52,581 nucleotides of DNA from an uncultured Cetobacterium sp. (GTDB taxonomy: Bacteria > Fusobacteriota > Fusobacteriia > Fusobacteriales > Fusobacteriaceae). Where the stretch lies: positions 1-52,581 of the forward strand of contig NZ_CAMQXC010000004.1 of NCBI RefSeq assembly GCF_947038635.1, written 5' to 3'. A program made the translations under genes and the position numbers. This document shows, piece by piece, positions 42,481 through 52,509 of this stretch; the stretch's first letter is position 1, and each line of letters begins with the position of its first letter. Below the pieces are notes generated by a model. It made no database searches and had not been told where the DNA came from. It was given only the letters and a program-made list of their open reading frames with translations.

Positions 42481-43566
42481 ATGTCAAAAACTTTTTTATT
42501 AACTTTTTTATCATTGAGTGCATTAGTATTTGCTAAAACTGAGTACAATGGAGAAAAATATCTAGGGAAAGGTGTAATAACAAATCTAGATGTAGAGGAT
42601 TTGGAGAATGGAAAAATATATGAATTTTTCTTTGAAGGAACAGAGAATAGCTTAGGAAATCCATGGTATATTCCTGTTACAGTAATTAAAGGAGAAAAAC
42701 CTGGTAAGAAATTTTTAATTAATTCAGGTGTTCATGGAAATGAATTGAATCCTATTTTAACTACTTATAAGATAAAAGAGAAATTAAAACCACAAGATTT
42801 AAAGGGAACAATAACAATAGTTCATGGAATGAATATACCTGGATTGTTAAATAATAATAGAGGCTATACATTTGGAGGAGGATCTGAAAGTACGTCAGAT
42901 TTAAATAGACAAATGGACTCAGGAAAAACAGCAACTTCAGATCAAAAATATTCAACATTACTTTGGAATAATTTACTATCAAAAAATGCAGATAAAGTAA
43001 TTGATTTACATACAAGTGGAAAAGGAAGCAAATTTCCATTATTTGTTTATGCTGATTTTAGAAATTCTGATATTAAAAAGATGGCAGAATTAACAAGAGC
43101 AGATATTGTAAAAATGGACAATGGAGAAAAGGGTTCTGTAGAAACATCATTTGTGGAATTGGGAATTCCGAGCATTACTTTTGAATTAGGATCTTCAGAA
43201 ACACAAGAAGCTTTGATAGTAGAAAGAGCAACAAATGGAGTTATAAATAATCTTATTTATTGGGATAATTTAAGTGGAAAAAAAATAACACCAGAGATAG
43301 AGACATTTTATGGAAATTCATGGAGTCGTATTCGAGCGGAAAAAGGTGGTTTTGTAGAGACGAAAGTTAATGTGATGGATAAGGTAAAAAAAGGGGATAT
43401 TTTATTTATTCAATACGATGCTTTTGGAAAAGTTTTAAAAAATTATGAAGCACCAAATGATGGAGTAGTAGCAAGTATAAAAGATTATCCTTTTAGTGAA
43501 CCAGGAGATTCTTTAGGAAGAGTTATAGAATATGATTCAAAAGATAAAGATCAAATTTTAAAATAA
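42481..43566 (+). CDS. Exported succinylglutamate desuccinylase/aspartoacylase-like zinc enzyme (M14 fold)
   Basis: A 361-residue protein with a type I signal peptide (about 1-18, ending VFA), so periplasmic. The zinc-carboxypeptidase-like site is visible: His85 and Glu88 in NSGVHGNELNP, His177 in VIDLHTSGKGS, and the likely catalytic Glu235 in ITFELGSSE. The C-terminal part (about 275-361) is a barrel-like domain with VKKGDILFIQYD. The AstE/AspA family hydrolyses N-acyl amino acids or small amides, but most are cytoplasmic; export suggests action on an envelope or imported amide. GGGAGG precedes the ATG, downstream of the structured leader. Confidence 0.85.
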   Translation: MSKTFLLTFLSLSALVFAKTEYNGEKYLGKGVITNLDVEDLENGKIYEFFFEGTENSLGNPWYIPVTVIKGEKPGKKFLINSGVHGNELNPILTTYKIKEKLKPQDLKGTITIVHGMNIPGLLNNNRGYTFGGGSESTSDLNRQMDSGKTATSDQKYSTLLWNNLLSKNADKVIDLHTSGKGSKFPLFVYADFRNSDIKKMAELTRADIVKMDNGEKGSVETSFVELGIPSITFELGSSETQEALIVERATNGVINNLIYWDNLSGKKITPEIETFYGNSWSRIRAEKGGFVETKVNVMDKVKKGDILFIQYDAFGKVLKNYEAPNDGVVASIKDYPFSEPGDSLGRVIEYDSKDKDQILK

Positions 43567-43568
43567 AT

Positions 43569-43596
43569 AAAAATGGGCTGATTAGCCCATTTTTTA
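43569..43596. terminator. Bidirectional terminator between the M14-type gene and the MFS gene
   Basis: AAATGGGCT and AGCCCATTT are inverted arms with a 4-base GATT loop; T tract on the plus strand and an A run giving T on the minus strand. Confidence 0.9.
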
Positions 43597-44967
43597 TTCC
43601 CAATCACCTTTTGTTTTCCAATAATCTGCAATTTCTTCTAATGTTTTATCTTTTGTTTCAGGAAGAAATAATATCATAATAAAAAATACCAACATAGAGC
43701 CAGAAAAAATCATAAATGAAATTGAACCATGAAATTTCTCTGTTAAATATATATTAGCATTTAATAGAGGAAAAGAGTAAATTATAGCCGCATCAGCAAT
43801 CCAATTTATCATACCAGTAAGAGAGCTTCCTTTTGATCTTATAACAGTTGGAAGAACTTCAGATATGTAAACAGTAAGCATAGCACCAGCAGATATGGTA
43901 AAGAAAAAGTTATAGATATATATGAAATAAGATAAATCTAATCCAACTTGTTTTTCATATAAAGAGTATGCAATAAAAGCTTCTGAAAAAAACATCCCAG
44001 CAGCACCAATAAGTAAAAGAACTTTTCTTCCCATTTTATCGGCAAATGTAACTACAAAAATAGCACCTAATAATTCTGAAACACCGATAAATATGCTTTG
44101 AAAATAAGCTAAGCTAGGAGTATCACTAGAAATAGTTGCAAATATTTTTTGAGCATAATATGTGATAGCGTTTACTCCAGAAAGTTGCCTAAATATAGGG
44201 AAGATAATACAAAGAATTAAAGCATAAACAAGACCACCACGAATTTTTATTTTTTTTCCAGATATTTCTGGAGAGTTATTGGTAAGCATTTCTGAAAAAA
44301 CTATATTTACCCGTTCTTTTGAATCAATAAAAGCTTCTAAACTTTTTTTAGCTTCTTCAACTCGCCCTTTAATTATAAGCCAACGAGGACTTTCAACAAG
44401 AGTAAGCATACTAAATAACATAATAATTAATAATGCAATTTCAACAAAAATTAAAACTCTCCATCCAAATTGAATATTCCATTTTAAAGAAAAGTAATAG
44501 TTAAATATAAATCCAATTGTATATCCCAAAATTAATCCAAAAGCTAAAAGTAGTTGTCGAATGGATCCAGCTCGCCCCCTTTTAGAAGCAGGAGCAACTT
44601 CCGTAATATACATCGGAGCTGCAACAAAAATTAACCCAATAGAAAAACCAAAAATAATTCGTCCAATATAAAAGATACTAATAAATGGAGCGAGTGAAGC
44701 AAATAGAAGACCAACTATTCCAACGATAACTCCGTAAATCATTGTTAACTTTCGTCCAATTTTATCACTAAAATATCCTGCAAGTAAACTTCCAAAAAAG
44801 TTTCCAATAAGAGATATAGCAACAAGAATTCCAACTTGACTAGGACCTAACTTAAAATAAGGTTGTATATATTTAACAGATCCTCCTAAATTGGCAGAAT
44901 CATATACAAATATAAAACCAGCCATACCAACAATAGAGGCTACGGTATATATATTTTTACTCTTCAT
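43594..44967 (-). CDS. MFS sugar porter family transporter
   Basis: A 457-residue, 12-helix major facilitator of the sugar porter (SP) family. Signatures are GYFSDKIGRKLTMIYG (loop 2-3), RIIFGFSIGLIFVAAPMYITEVAP (helix 4), VESPRWLIIKGRVEEAKKSLE (loop 6-7), FRQLSGVNAITYYAQKIF (helix 7), FADKMGRKVLLLIG (loop 8-9) and FLPETKDKTLEEI (end). SP proteins usually carry hexoses or pentoses by proton symport. It lies 95 bases downstream of the GntR gene on the same strand, next to the Aga-type operon, so an amino-sugar or galactose-type substrate is plausible but not shown. Confidence 0.92.
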   Translation of the reverse strand: MKSKNIYTVASIVGMAGFIFVYDSANLGGSVKYIQPYFKLGPSQVGILVAISLIGNFFGSLLAGYFSDKIGRKLTMIYGVIVGIVGLLFASLAPFISIFYIGRIIFGFSIGLIFVAAPMYITEVAPASKRGRAGSIRQLLLAFGLILGYTIGFIFNYYFSLKWNIQFGWRVLIFVEIALLIIMLFSMLTLVESPRWLIIKGRVEEAKKSLEAFIDSKERVNIVFSEMLTNNSPEISGKKIKIRGGLVYALILCIIFPIFRQLSGVNAITYYAQKIFATISSDTPSLAYFQSIFIGVSELLGAIFVVTFADKMGRKVLLLIGAAGMFFSEAFIAYSLYEKQVGLDLSYFIYIYNFFFTISAGAMLTVYISEVLPTVIRSKGSSLTGMINWIADAAIIYSFPLLNANIYLTEKFHGSISFMIFSGSMLVFFIMILFLPETKDKTLEEIADYWKTKGDWE

Positions 44968-45062
44968 TTAATTTCCTCCTTAAAAAACTATAGAATTAAG
45001 ATTAAAATATAAAGATTTTACAAGTAAAAACATATAAATCCTTGAAGAACTAAAAATATATT

Positions 45063-45791
45063 TTAAATAAAATTATTTAAACGAACTTTATATTTAAAAC
45101 TATTTCCTTTGACTATTGATTTTGTATATTCAATAATACTATTTTTTTCAAATGTATATCTTTCAAGAATCATACCGCAATCACCAGGAACTGCATTTAA
45201 AAATAAACTATCATTTTCACTTAAAATACATGGAGAAAAAGATTCTTCAGCATATGAAATTGAAACATTGTATTTATTTTTCATGAGATTATACAGTCCA
45301 TTTAATTCAATATCACTTTCTGAAATTTCTTCAAATCTCCACTGAGGTAAATATGTAGTCTCATACATAAGAGCCTCGTTGTCAGCTAAACGAACTCTAT
45401 TTAAAATAAAAATTTTATCGTTAGGATGTATATTTAGTTTTGGAGCTATAACATTTCCAGCTTCTTTTAAAATCAAATTTAGAATTTTATTTCCAGGAAT
45501 TTTACCTAATTTAATCATTTCATCACTGAATGAATAGAAACCATTCAAATCTTGATTTATTTTATGAGTTGATACAAAATTTCCTTTTCCATGTATTTTA
45601 TAAATGTCTTTTTGTTTTTCAAGTTCAGATAAAGCTTGTCGAACAGTAGCTCTACTAATATTAAAAGTTTCTGATAACTCTCTTTCAGATGGGATTTTTT
45701 CACCTTCATTGTACGTACCAGATTTTATTTGTTCTAAAATGATTTCAATCAATTGTAAATATAGTGGTGTTGTAGAAGATTTATCAATCAC
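45063..45791 (-). CDS. GntR/HutC-family transcriptional regulator (UTRA domain)
   Basis: A 242-residue regulator: N-terminal winged helix (about 5-72, EKIPSERELSETFNISRATVRQALSELEKQKDIYKIHGKGNFV) and C-terminal UTRA effector domain (about 95-238), which in NagR, DasR and AgaR2-like members binds phosphorylated amino sugars. It starts at GTG 45791 after GGGAGG. It diverges from the PTS operon and probably controls it; TGGTAYGTAC sites lie in front of both operons. A 12-base copy of the site lies inside this gene and a GTACC half-site overlaps its own ribosome binding region. Confidence 0.93.
   Translation of the reverse strand: MIDKSSTTPLYLQLIEIILEQIKSGTYNEGEKIPSERELSETFNISRATVRQALSELEKQKDIYKIHGKGNFVSTHKINQDLNGFYSFSDEMIKLGKIPGNKILNLILKEAGNVIAPKLNIHPNDKIFILNRVRLADNEALMYETTYLPQWRFEEISESDIELNGLYNLMKNKYNVSISYAEESFSPCILSENDSLFLNAVPGDCGMILERYTFEKNSIIEYTKSIVKGNSFKYKVRLNNFI
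45709..45720 (-). promoter_or_regulatory. Intragenic copy of the GntR operator-like 12-mer
   Basis: The minus strand reads TGGTACGTACAA, identical over 12 bases to the site at 45985-45996 downstream of the PTS promoter. It lies within codons for Gly-Thr-Tyr-Asn of the regulator. Either a true second site allowing looping and autoregulation, or coincidence. Confidence 0.4.
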
Positions 45792-45942
45792 TATAGTACC
45801 TCCCTAATAAAGTTTAATTTTTTCAAATTATATCAAAGTTATGAGAATTTGTCTTGAAAAAAATATTTTTGAAACTATTTTGTATAAAATGTTGGTTAGA
45901 GAGGGAGATGAAAAAGTAAAGAAATAAAAATAAAATACATTA

Positions 45943-45970
45943 TTGACAATGAAAAAAAATGAGGTATACT
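45943..45970 (+). promoter_or_regulatory. Promoter of the PTS operon
   Basis: TTGACA (45943-45948) and TATACT (45965-45970) with a 16-base spacer, about 50 bases before the ATG at 46021. Confidence 0.78.
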
Positions 45971-45984
45971 CGTATCAATAAAAG

Positions 45985-45996
45985 TGGTACGTACAA
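45985..45996 (+). promoter_or_regulatory. Probable GntR operator before the PTS operon
   Basis: TGGTACGTACAA contains the palindrome GTACGTAC and lies 14 bases after the -10 box, where a bound regulator would block transcription. It resembles the site before the kinase operon. Confidence 0.65.
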
Positions 45997-46020
45997 AAAA
46001 TAAAAAGAGGGGTGTTTTTT

Positions 46021-46503
46021 ATGCCGGAACCAAATATTGTTTTAGTAAGAATTGATAACAGATTGATTCATGGTCAAGTTGCGACAGCGTGGGCACAACA
46101 TTCAGGAGCTAATCTATTATTAGTTCCAAATGATGATGTAGCTCAAAATCCTACAAGACAAGGTTTAATGAATTTAGCTGCGCCGAAGGGGGCTCAAACA
46201 AGGTATTTTTCTATTCAAAAAACTATAGATGTTATTCATAAAGCTGCACCAAGACAGCTTATAGCAATAATAGCTGAAACGCCTCAAGATGTATTAAAGT
46301 TAGTTGAAGGGGGAGTGCCAATAAAAAAAGTAAATATTGGAAATATGCATATGGCAGAAGGAAAGAAACAAATATCTAAAGCTGTTTGTGTAGATGAAAA
46401 TGATATATCAACATTCAAAAAATTATCAGAATTAGGTATTGAATTGGAAATCCAAAGAGTTCCAACAGAGGGGAAAGAGAATATTCTAGAATTGATAAAA
46501 TAG
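46021..46503 (+). CDS. agaV: PTS mannose-family IIB component (AgaV-like)
   Basis: Accepts phosphate from IIA and passes it to the incoming sugar. The 160 residues begin MPEPNIVLVRIDNRLIHGQV, with the phospho-His about 17, and follow the AgaV pattern throughout (ANLLLVPNDDVAQNP, VEGGVPIKKVNIGNMHMAEGKKQISK, QRVPTE). This suggests N-acetylgalactosamine or galactosamine as the substrate. The frame extends to GTG 46012, but ATG 46021 is better placed after AGAGGGG. First gene of the PTS operon. Confidence 0.92.
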   Translation: MPEPNIVLVRIDNRLIHGQVATAWAQHSGANLLLVPNDDVAQNPTRQGLMNLAAPKGAQTRYFSIQKTIDVIHKAAPRQLIAIIAETPQDVLKLVEGGVPIKKVNIGNMHMAEGKKQISKAVCVDENDISTFKKLSELGIELEIQRVPTEGKENILELIK

Positions 46504-46514
46504 GAGGGGTGTAG

Positions 46515-47300
46515 ATGTTGTTAAAAGCTTTTTTAGTTGCTATTTATGCGGGATTAGCAGGAATAGACTTATTTGATGGATTATCACATATTCATAGACC
46601 ATTAGTAAGTGGATTAATAGTGGGATTAATTTTAGGTGACATGAAAATGGGATTAATTGCAGGAGCAACACTAGAGTTAGTTTGGATGGGAGCTGTTCCT
46701 GTTGGTGGAGCTCAGCCCCCAAATGTAGTTGTAGGAGGAATAATTGGATCAGCATTTGCAATTATGGCAAAACAAGATCCAACAGTAGCTGTAGGAATTG
46801 CCATTCCTTTTGCAGTAGCAGTTCAAGCATGTATAACACTATTATTTACATTTTTTTCTCCAGTTATGCATAAGGCAGATAAGTATGCAGAAAGTTGTGA
46901 TACAAAAGGAATTGAGAGAATAAACTATTTGGGGATGGGAATTTTATTTATTTTTTACTTTACAGTAGTATTTTTACCAATATCAATAGGTGCAGAGGCA
47001 GCTCAAGGGATAGTTTCTCTATTACCACCATGGTTAATTAAAGGATTTGGAGTAGCTGGTGGGATGATGCCAGCAATAGGATTTGCGCTTTTATTAAATA
47101 TAATGTTTAAAAAAGAATATATAATATTCTTTGTATTAGGATTTATACTAGCAACATATTTAAATCTGCCAGTAATAGCCATTGCAGCAATAGGATTCAT
47201 AATAGCTATATATGATTATCAGAAGAGTAAAAGTGTAGATAAAATTAAGGGATTATCTTTAACATCTTCTACAGAGGAGGACTATAGCGATGGAATATAA
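46515..47300 (+). CDS. agaW: PTS mannose-family IIC component (AgaW-like)
   Basis: A membrane channel subunit with about seven or more helices, 261 residues. The family signature region DLFDGLSHIHRPLVSGLIVGLILGDMKMGLIAGATLELVWMGAVPVGGAQPPN is clear. It forms the sugar path with IID. AGGAGGGG precedes the ATG, 11 bases after agaV. Its 3' end overlaps agaE by 11 bases. Confidence 0.92.
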   Translation: MLLKAFLVAIYAGLAGIDLFDGLSHIHRPLVSGLIVGLILGDMKMGLIAGATLELVWMGAVPVGGAQPPNVVVGGIIGSAFAIMAKQDPTVAVGIAIPFAVAVQACITLLFTFFSPVMHKADKYAESCDTKGIERINYLGMGILFIFYFTVVFLPISIGAEAAQGIVSLLPPWLIKGFGVAGGMMPAIGFALLLNIMFKKEYIIFFVLGFILATYLNLPVIAIAAIGFIIAIYDYQKSKSVDKIKGLSLTSSTEEDYSDGI

Positions 47301-48111
47301 TAATAACGGATATGTAGATAGTAGTCAGGAAAAAGTTATAACAAAAAAAGATTTAAATCATATGGTTTGGAGATCATTTTTATTACAAGCATCATTTAAC
47401 TATGAAAGAATGCAGGCTTGTGGATGGTTATACAGTATGATACCAGCATTGAAAAAAATTCATAAAAATAAAGAGGATCTATCTAGATCAATGAAATTAC
47501 ATATGGAATTTTTCAACGTTCATCCATTTTTAGTAACTTTCGTACAGGGAATTGTAACAGCAATGGAAGAAAATAAAGAGAGCCAAGAGGCTATACGGGG
47601 AATTAAAATTGCATTAATGGGACCTTTAGGTGGAATAGGAGATGCTTTATTTTGGTTTACATTATTACCGATAGCTGCAAGTATAGGAGTTTCATTGTCT
47701 TTAGAAGGAAGTATAGCAGGACCGATTATTTTTTTATTAATATTTAACTCAGTTCATATTTTCTTAAGATTTTTCTTAATGCATTATTCTTATAAAATGG
47801 GAGTAGAAGCTATAGAAAAATTACAAGGAGATACAGAATATGTAACAAAAGGTTCGTTAATATTGGGTTTAACAGTTGTAGGTGGATTAATAGCTTCTTT
47901 TGTTAGACTGAACATACCATATGTTATAGAAATGGGTAGTACAACAGTAAATATTCAAACAGATGTAATTGATAAGATAATGCCGAATATGTTGCCTTTA
48001 TTATATACTCTTCTTATGTTTTATTTACTAAAGAAAAAGAAAACACCAATAACATTAATTATGTTAACATTAGCTATTGGGATAATAGGAAGTTTAATAG
48101 GAATACTTTAA
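47290..48111 (+). CDS. agaE: PTS mannose-family IID component (AgaE-like)
   Basis: The second membrane subunit of the mannose-class permease, 273 residues. It shows LNHMVWRSFLLQASFNYERMQACGWLYSMIPALKKI and MGPLGGIGDALFWFTLLPIAASIG, the IID hallmarks, with C-terminal helices. The ATG lies within the end of agaW, implying coupled translation and fixed stoichiometry. Confidence 0.92.
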   Translation: MEYNNNGYVDSSQEKVITKKDLNHMVWRSFLLQASFNYERMQACGWLYSMIPALKKIHKNKEDLSRSMKLHMEFFNVHPFLVTFVQGIVTAMEENKESQEAIRGIKIALMGPLGGIGDALFWFTLLPIAASIGVSLSLEGSIAGPIIFLLIFNSVHIFLRFFLMHYSYKMGVEAIEKLQGDTEYVTKGSLILGLTVVGGLIASFVRLNIPYVIEMGSTTVNIQTDVIDKIMPNMLPLLYTLLMFYLLKKKKTPITLIMLTLAIGIIGSLIGIL

Positions 48112-48131
48112 AAAATTACAAGGAGATGAGA

Positions 48132-48557
48132 ATGTTTAAAATCATTGTAAGTGGTCATGGAGAGTTTGCTTCAGCTATTGAAAAAACTTTAGAATATATT
48201 ATTGGTAAACAAGAAAATATAGAGTATATAAATTTTAATAATGGAATGGGAACTAGAGAGTTAGAGGAAAAATATACTGAATCTATTTTAAAGAGTGAAG
48301 ATAGAGAAACTCTTTTTTTAACAGACTTAGCAGGTGGAACTCCATTTTCAACAGCGGTAACTTTGTCTCAAAATTTAAAGAATATATATGTATTAGGTGG
48401 CATAAATATTCCTACAATTTTAGCAGCAATAGAATATAGAGATGAGGGAAATCTAGAAAAGGTAGTAGTTGACATAATAAATCATGGAAAAGAATCTTTA
48501 GTTACATTTCAAAAAAGAGAGCTAAATGATAATTTTCAAAGTGATGATGGAATATAG
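48132..48557 (+). CDS. agaF: PTS mannose-family IIA component (AgaF-like)
   Basis: Receives phosphate from HPr and gives it to IIB. With ATG 48132 the protein has 141 residues and starts MFKIIVSGHGEFA, with the active His at 9. Other family segments are LFLTDLAGGTPFSTA and VLGGINIPTILAA. An ATG at 48126 also fits the frame, but it directly abuts the AAGGAG site; 48132 has the proper 6-base gap. Last gene before a terminator. Confidence 0.92.
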   Translation: MFKIIVSGHGEFASAIEKTLEYIIGKQENIEYINFNNGMGTRELEEKYTESILKSEDRETLFLTDLAGGTPFSTAVTLSQNLKNIYVLGGINIPTILAAIEYRDEGNLEKVVVDIINHGKESLVTFQKRELNDNFQSDDGI

Positions 48558-48561
48558 TATT

Positions 48562-48593
48562 AAAAAGTCTTAGAAATTTTCTAAGACTTTTTT
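48562..48593 (+). terminator. Terminator after the PTS genes
   Basis: AAAAGTCTTAGAAA and TTTCTAAGACTTTT form a long stem ending in six T, separating the PTS genes from the catabolic operon. Confidence 0.9.
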
Positions 48594-48604
48594 CATAAAA
48601 ATAA

Positions 48605-48633
48605 TTGACAAAATAAAAAAAATTAACTATAAT
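48605..48633 (+). promoter_or_regulatory. Consensus promoter of the kinase-agaS-gatY-pfkB operon
   Basis: TTGACA (48605-48610) and TATAAT (48628-48633) match consensus with a 17-base spacer. A strong promoter like this fits repression by a downstream operator. Confidence 0.85.
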
Positions 48634-48640
48634 CATCTTA

Positions 48641-48656
48641 ACTGGTATGTACCAGT
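48641..48656. promoter_or_regulatory. Palindromic GntR-type operator before the catabolic operon
   Basis: ACTGGTATGTACCAGT has perfect 7-base arms (ACTGGTA and TACCAGT) around TG, starting 8 bases after the -10 box. Its length and ends (ACTGGT...ACCAGT) resemble DasR/NagR-type HutC operators. A further TGGTAC half-site lies at 48672-48677. Confidence 0.78.
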
Positions 48657-48680
48657 AAAAAAATATTGGGGTGGTACATA

Positions 48681-49616
48681 ATGAAATTTTTTATAGGAAT
48701 AGATAGCGGTGGAACAAAAACAGCTATTTCAGTTATAGATGAAAATAAAAATGAAGTTTTGAGTTTTCAAAAAGGAACTGGTCATTATTTACAAATTGGT
48801 TTCAATGGATTAGAAGAGTTACTGATATCTATATTAGAAGAAGTTTTAGAAAAATTAAATACAAGTAGAAAAGATATTGGTTATATATTTGCAGGTATTC
48901 CAGGGTATGGAGAAATAAAAGAAGATCAAAAAATAATTGAAGATGTTGCTAAAAAAGCTTGGAGAGAGATAAAGTTTCAATTAGGTAACGATATGAAGGC
49001 TGGATGGGCTGGGTCGTTAGGTTGTAATCCTGGGATTAATATCATAGCTGGAACAGGAGCTATTGGATATGGAATAAATGAACTAGGAGAGGAAGCAAGA
49101 ACAAGTGGTTGGGGACATGCGTGTGGTGATGAAGGATCAGCTTACTGGATTGCTAAAAAAGGAATTGAAATATTTACGAAACAAGCAGATGGAAGATATC
49201 CGAAAACAGTTTTATATAGTACTATGAGAGAAGAATTAAATTTAAAAGAAGATTTTGATTTAATAGATTTAATCTATAATCAATATTCTCTTGATAGAGG
49301 AAAAATAGCTCAACTCTCAATGGTGGTTTATAAAGCAGCAGAAAAAAATGATCCATGTAGTGTAGAAATATTTAAAGAGGCATCAATAGAGATTGGACTT
49401 ATGATAAAAGCTATATCTGAAAAAATAGATTTTATTGAGAAACCTATAAAGGTTTCCTATGTAGGTGGTGTGTTTAAAGCATCAAAATATATTTTTGATA
49501 ATTTAAAAAAATATTTGAAAGACAATAAAGTTGATACAGTAATACTTGAGCCAAAGTATACACCAGTTTATGGGTCAGCACTTTACGCATTGAAATTATG
49601 GGAGGAGAATAAATAA
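48681..49616 (+). CDS. BadF/BadG/BcrA/BcrD-type ATPase, N-acetylhexosamine kinase-like
   Basis: An ASKHA-fold sugar kinase resembling N-acetylglucosamine kinase, 311 residues. ATP-site segments are FFIGIDSGGTKTAISVID (phosphate 1, about 2-19), the Asp region FQLGNDMKAGWAG, NIIAGTGAIGYGIN (phosphate 2), and GGWGHACGDEGSAYWIAKKG-like SGWGHACGDEGSAYWIA; the adenosine segment is VSYVGGVFKAS. It probably phosphorylates free amino sugar released in the cytoplasm. ATG 48681 follows GGGGTGG; a TTG at 48666 in frame is less likely. Confidence 0.87.
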   Translation: MKFFIGIDSGGTKTAISVIDENKNEVLSFQKGTGHYLQIGFNGLEELLISILEEVLEKLNTSRKDIGYIFAGIPGYGEIKEDQKIIEDVAKKAWREIKFQLGNDMKAGWAGSLGCNPGINIIAGTGAIGYGINELGEEARTSGWGHACGDEGSAYWIAKKGIEIFTKQADGRYPKTVLYSTMREELNLKEDFDLIDLIYNQYSLDRGKIAQLSMVVYKAAEKNDPCSVEIFKEASIEIGLMIKAISEKIDFIEKPIKVSYVGGVFKASKYIFDNLKKYLKDNKVDTVILEPKYTPVYGSALYALKLWEENK

Positions 49617-51589
<1,973 letters not shown>

Positions 51590-51591
51590 TT

Positions 51592-52509
51592 ATGATATTA
51601 ACAATAACTTTAAATCCTGCAATTGACATAAGATATGAAATAGATAATTTTGAAATAAATAGTATTTTTAGAGGAAAAGGATCTAAAACAGCTGGTGGAA
51701 AAGGACTAAATGTTTCAAGAGTTTTAAGATTACTTGGAGAAAATGTTGAAGCAAGTGGTTTTTTAGGTGGGAGCAGTGGTGATTGGATAAGTAGTAAAAT
51801 AGAAAGTATAGGAATTAAAGATAATTTTATAAAAACAGATACAGAAACAAGAAGTTGTATTGCTATATTAGGAAAAGGAACACAGACTGAAATATTAGAA
51901 CCAGGGGAAAAAGTTTCATCAAACTCTATTGATAAATTTTTAGAATTTTTTAAAAATAATTTTGAGAGATTTGAAATAATATGCATTAGTGGAAGTGCAC
52001 CTCAAGGGGTACAAAACGATATCTATAAAGTTTTATGTGAGATAGCTAGTAGTAAAAAAGTGATACTTGATACAAGTGGTAAATTTTTATTAAAGGGTAT
52101 CGAAGGTAATCCATATCTTATAAAACCAAATAAAGAAGAGTTAGAAGGGATGTTAGGAAGAGAACTATTAACTTTTTCAGATCTTTTAGAGGGTGCTAAA
52201 GAAATAAAAAATAAAGGATGTAAAAATCTATTAGTTTCTTTGGGAAAGGATGGAGCTATTTTTATTAATGAGAAAAATGATATCTATAGAGTAAATATAC
52301 CAAAGGTAGAGATAAAAAATCCTGTGGGAAGTGGTGATTCAACAATTGCTGGATTTGCGTATGGTTTAAATAAAAAGAAACCTATAGAAGAAACTTTAAA
52401 ATTAGCAATGGCATGTGGAATATCAAATGCAATGATGGATGAAACAGGAAAAATTGATTTAGAAATTGTTAAAGAATTATTTGATAAAGTAAAGATAGAA
52501 AAAGTATAA
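51592..52509 (+). CDS. PfkB-family sugar-phosphate kinase, probable tagatose-6-phosphate kinase
   Basis: A 305-residue ribokinase-fold enzyme of the LacC/FruK subgroup. It shows ITLNPAIDIRYEID at the start, GKGSKTAGGKGLNVSRVLRLLG (sugar site, PfkB motif 1) and KNPVGSGDSTIAGFAYGL (anion hole and catalytic Asp, motif 2). It starts 2 bases after the aldolase stop. LacC (tagatose 6-phosphate) and FruK (fructose 1-phosphate) are hard to separate by eye; neighbours AgaS and a GatY-type aldolase favour tagatose 6-phosphate. Confidence 0.9.
   Translation: MILTITLNPAIDIRYEIDNFEINSIFRGKGSKTAGGKGLNVSRVLRLLGENVEASGFLGGSSGDWISSKIESIGIKDNFIKTDTETRSCIAILGKGTQTEILEPGEKVSSNSIDKFLEFFKNNFERFEIICISGSAPQGVQNDIYKVLCEIASSKKVILDTSGKFLLKGIEGNPYLIKPNKEELEGMLGRELLTFSDLLEGAKEIKNKGCKNLLVSLGKDGAIFINEKNDIYRVNIPKVEIKNPVGSGDSTIAGFAYGLNKKKPIEETLKLAMACGISNAMMDETGKIDLEIVKELFDKVKIEKV

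Noticed and set aside
42761-43039. Hydrophobic 92-codon frame opposite the M14-type gene
   Set aside because: Antisense shadow of a clear enzyme gene with no ribosome binding site or family resemblance.
45604-45807. 67-codon plus-strand frame opposite the GntR gene
   Set aside because: Shadow of the conserved winged-helix domain.
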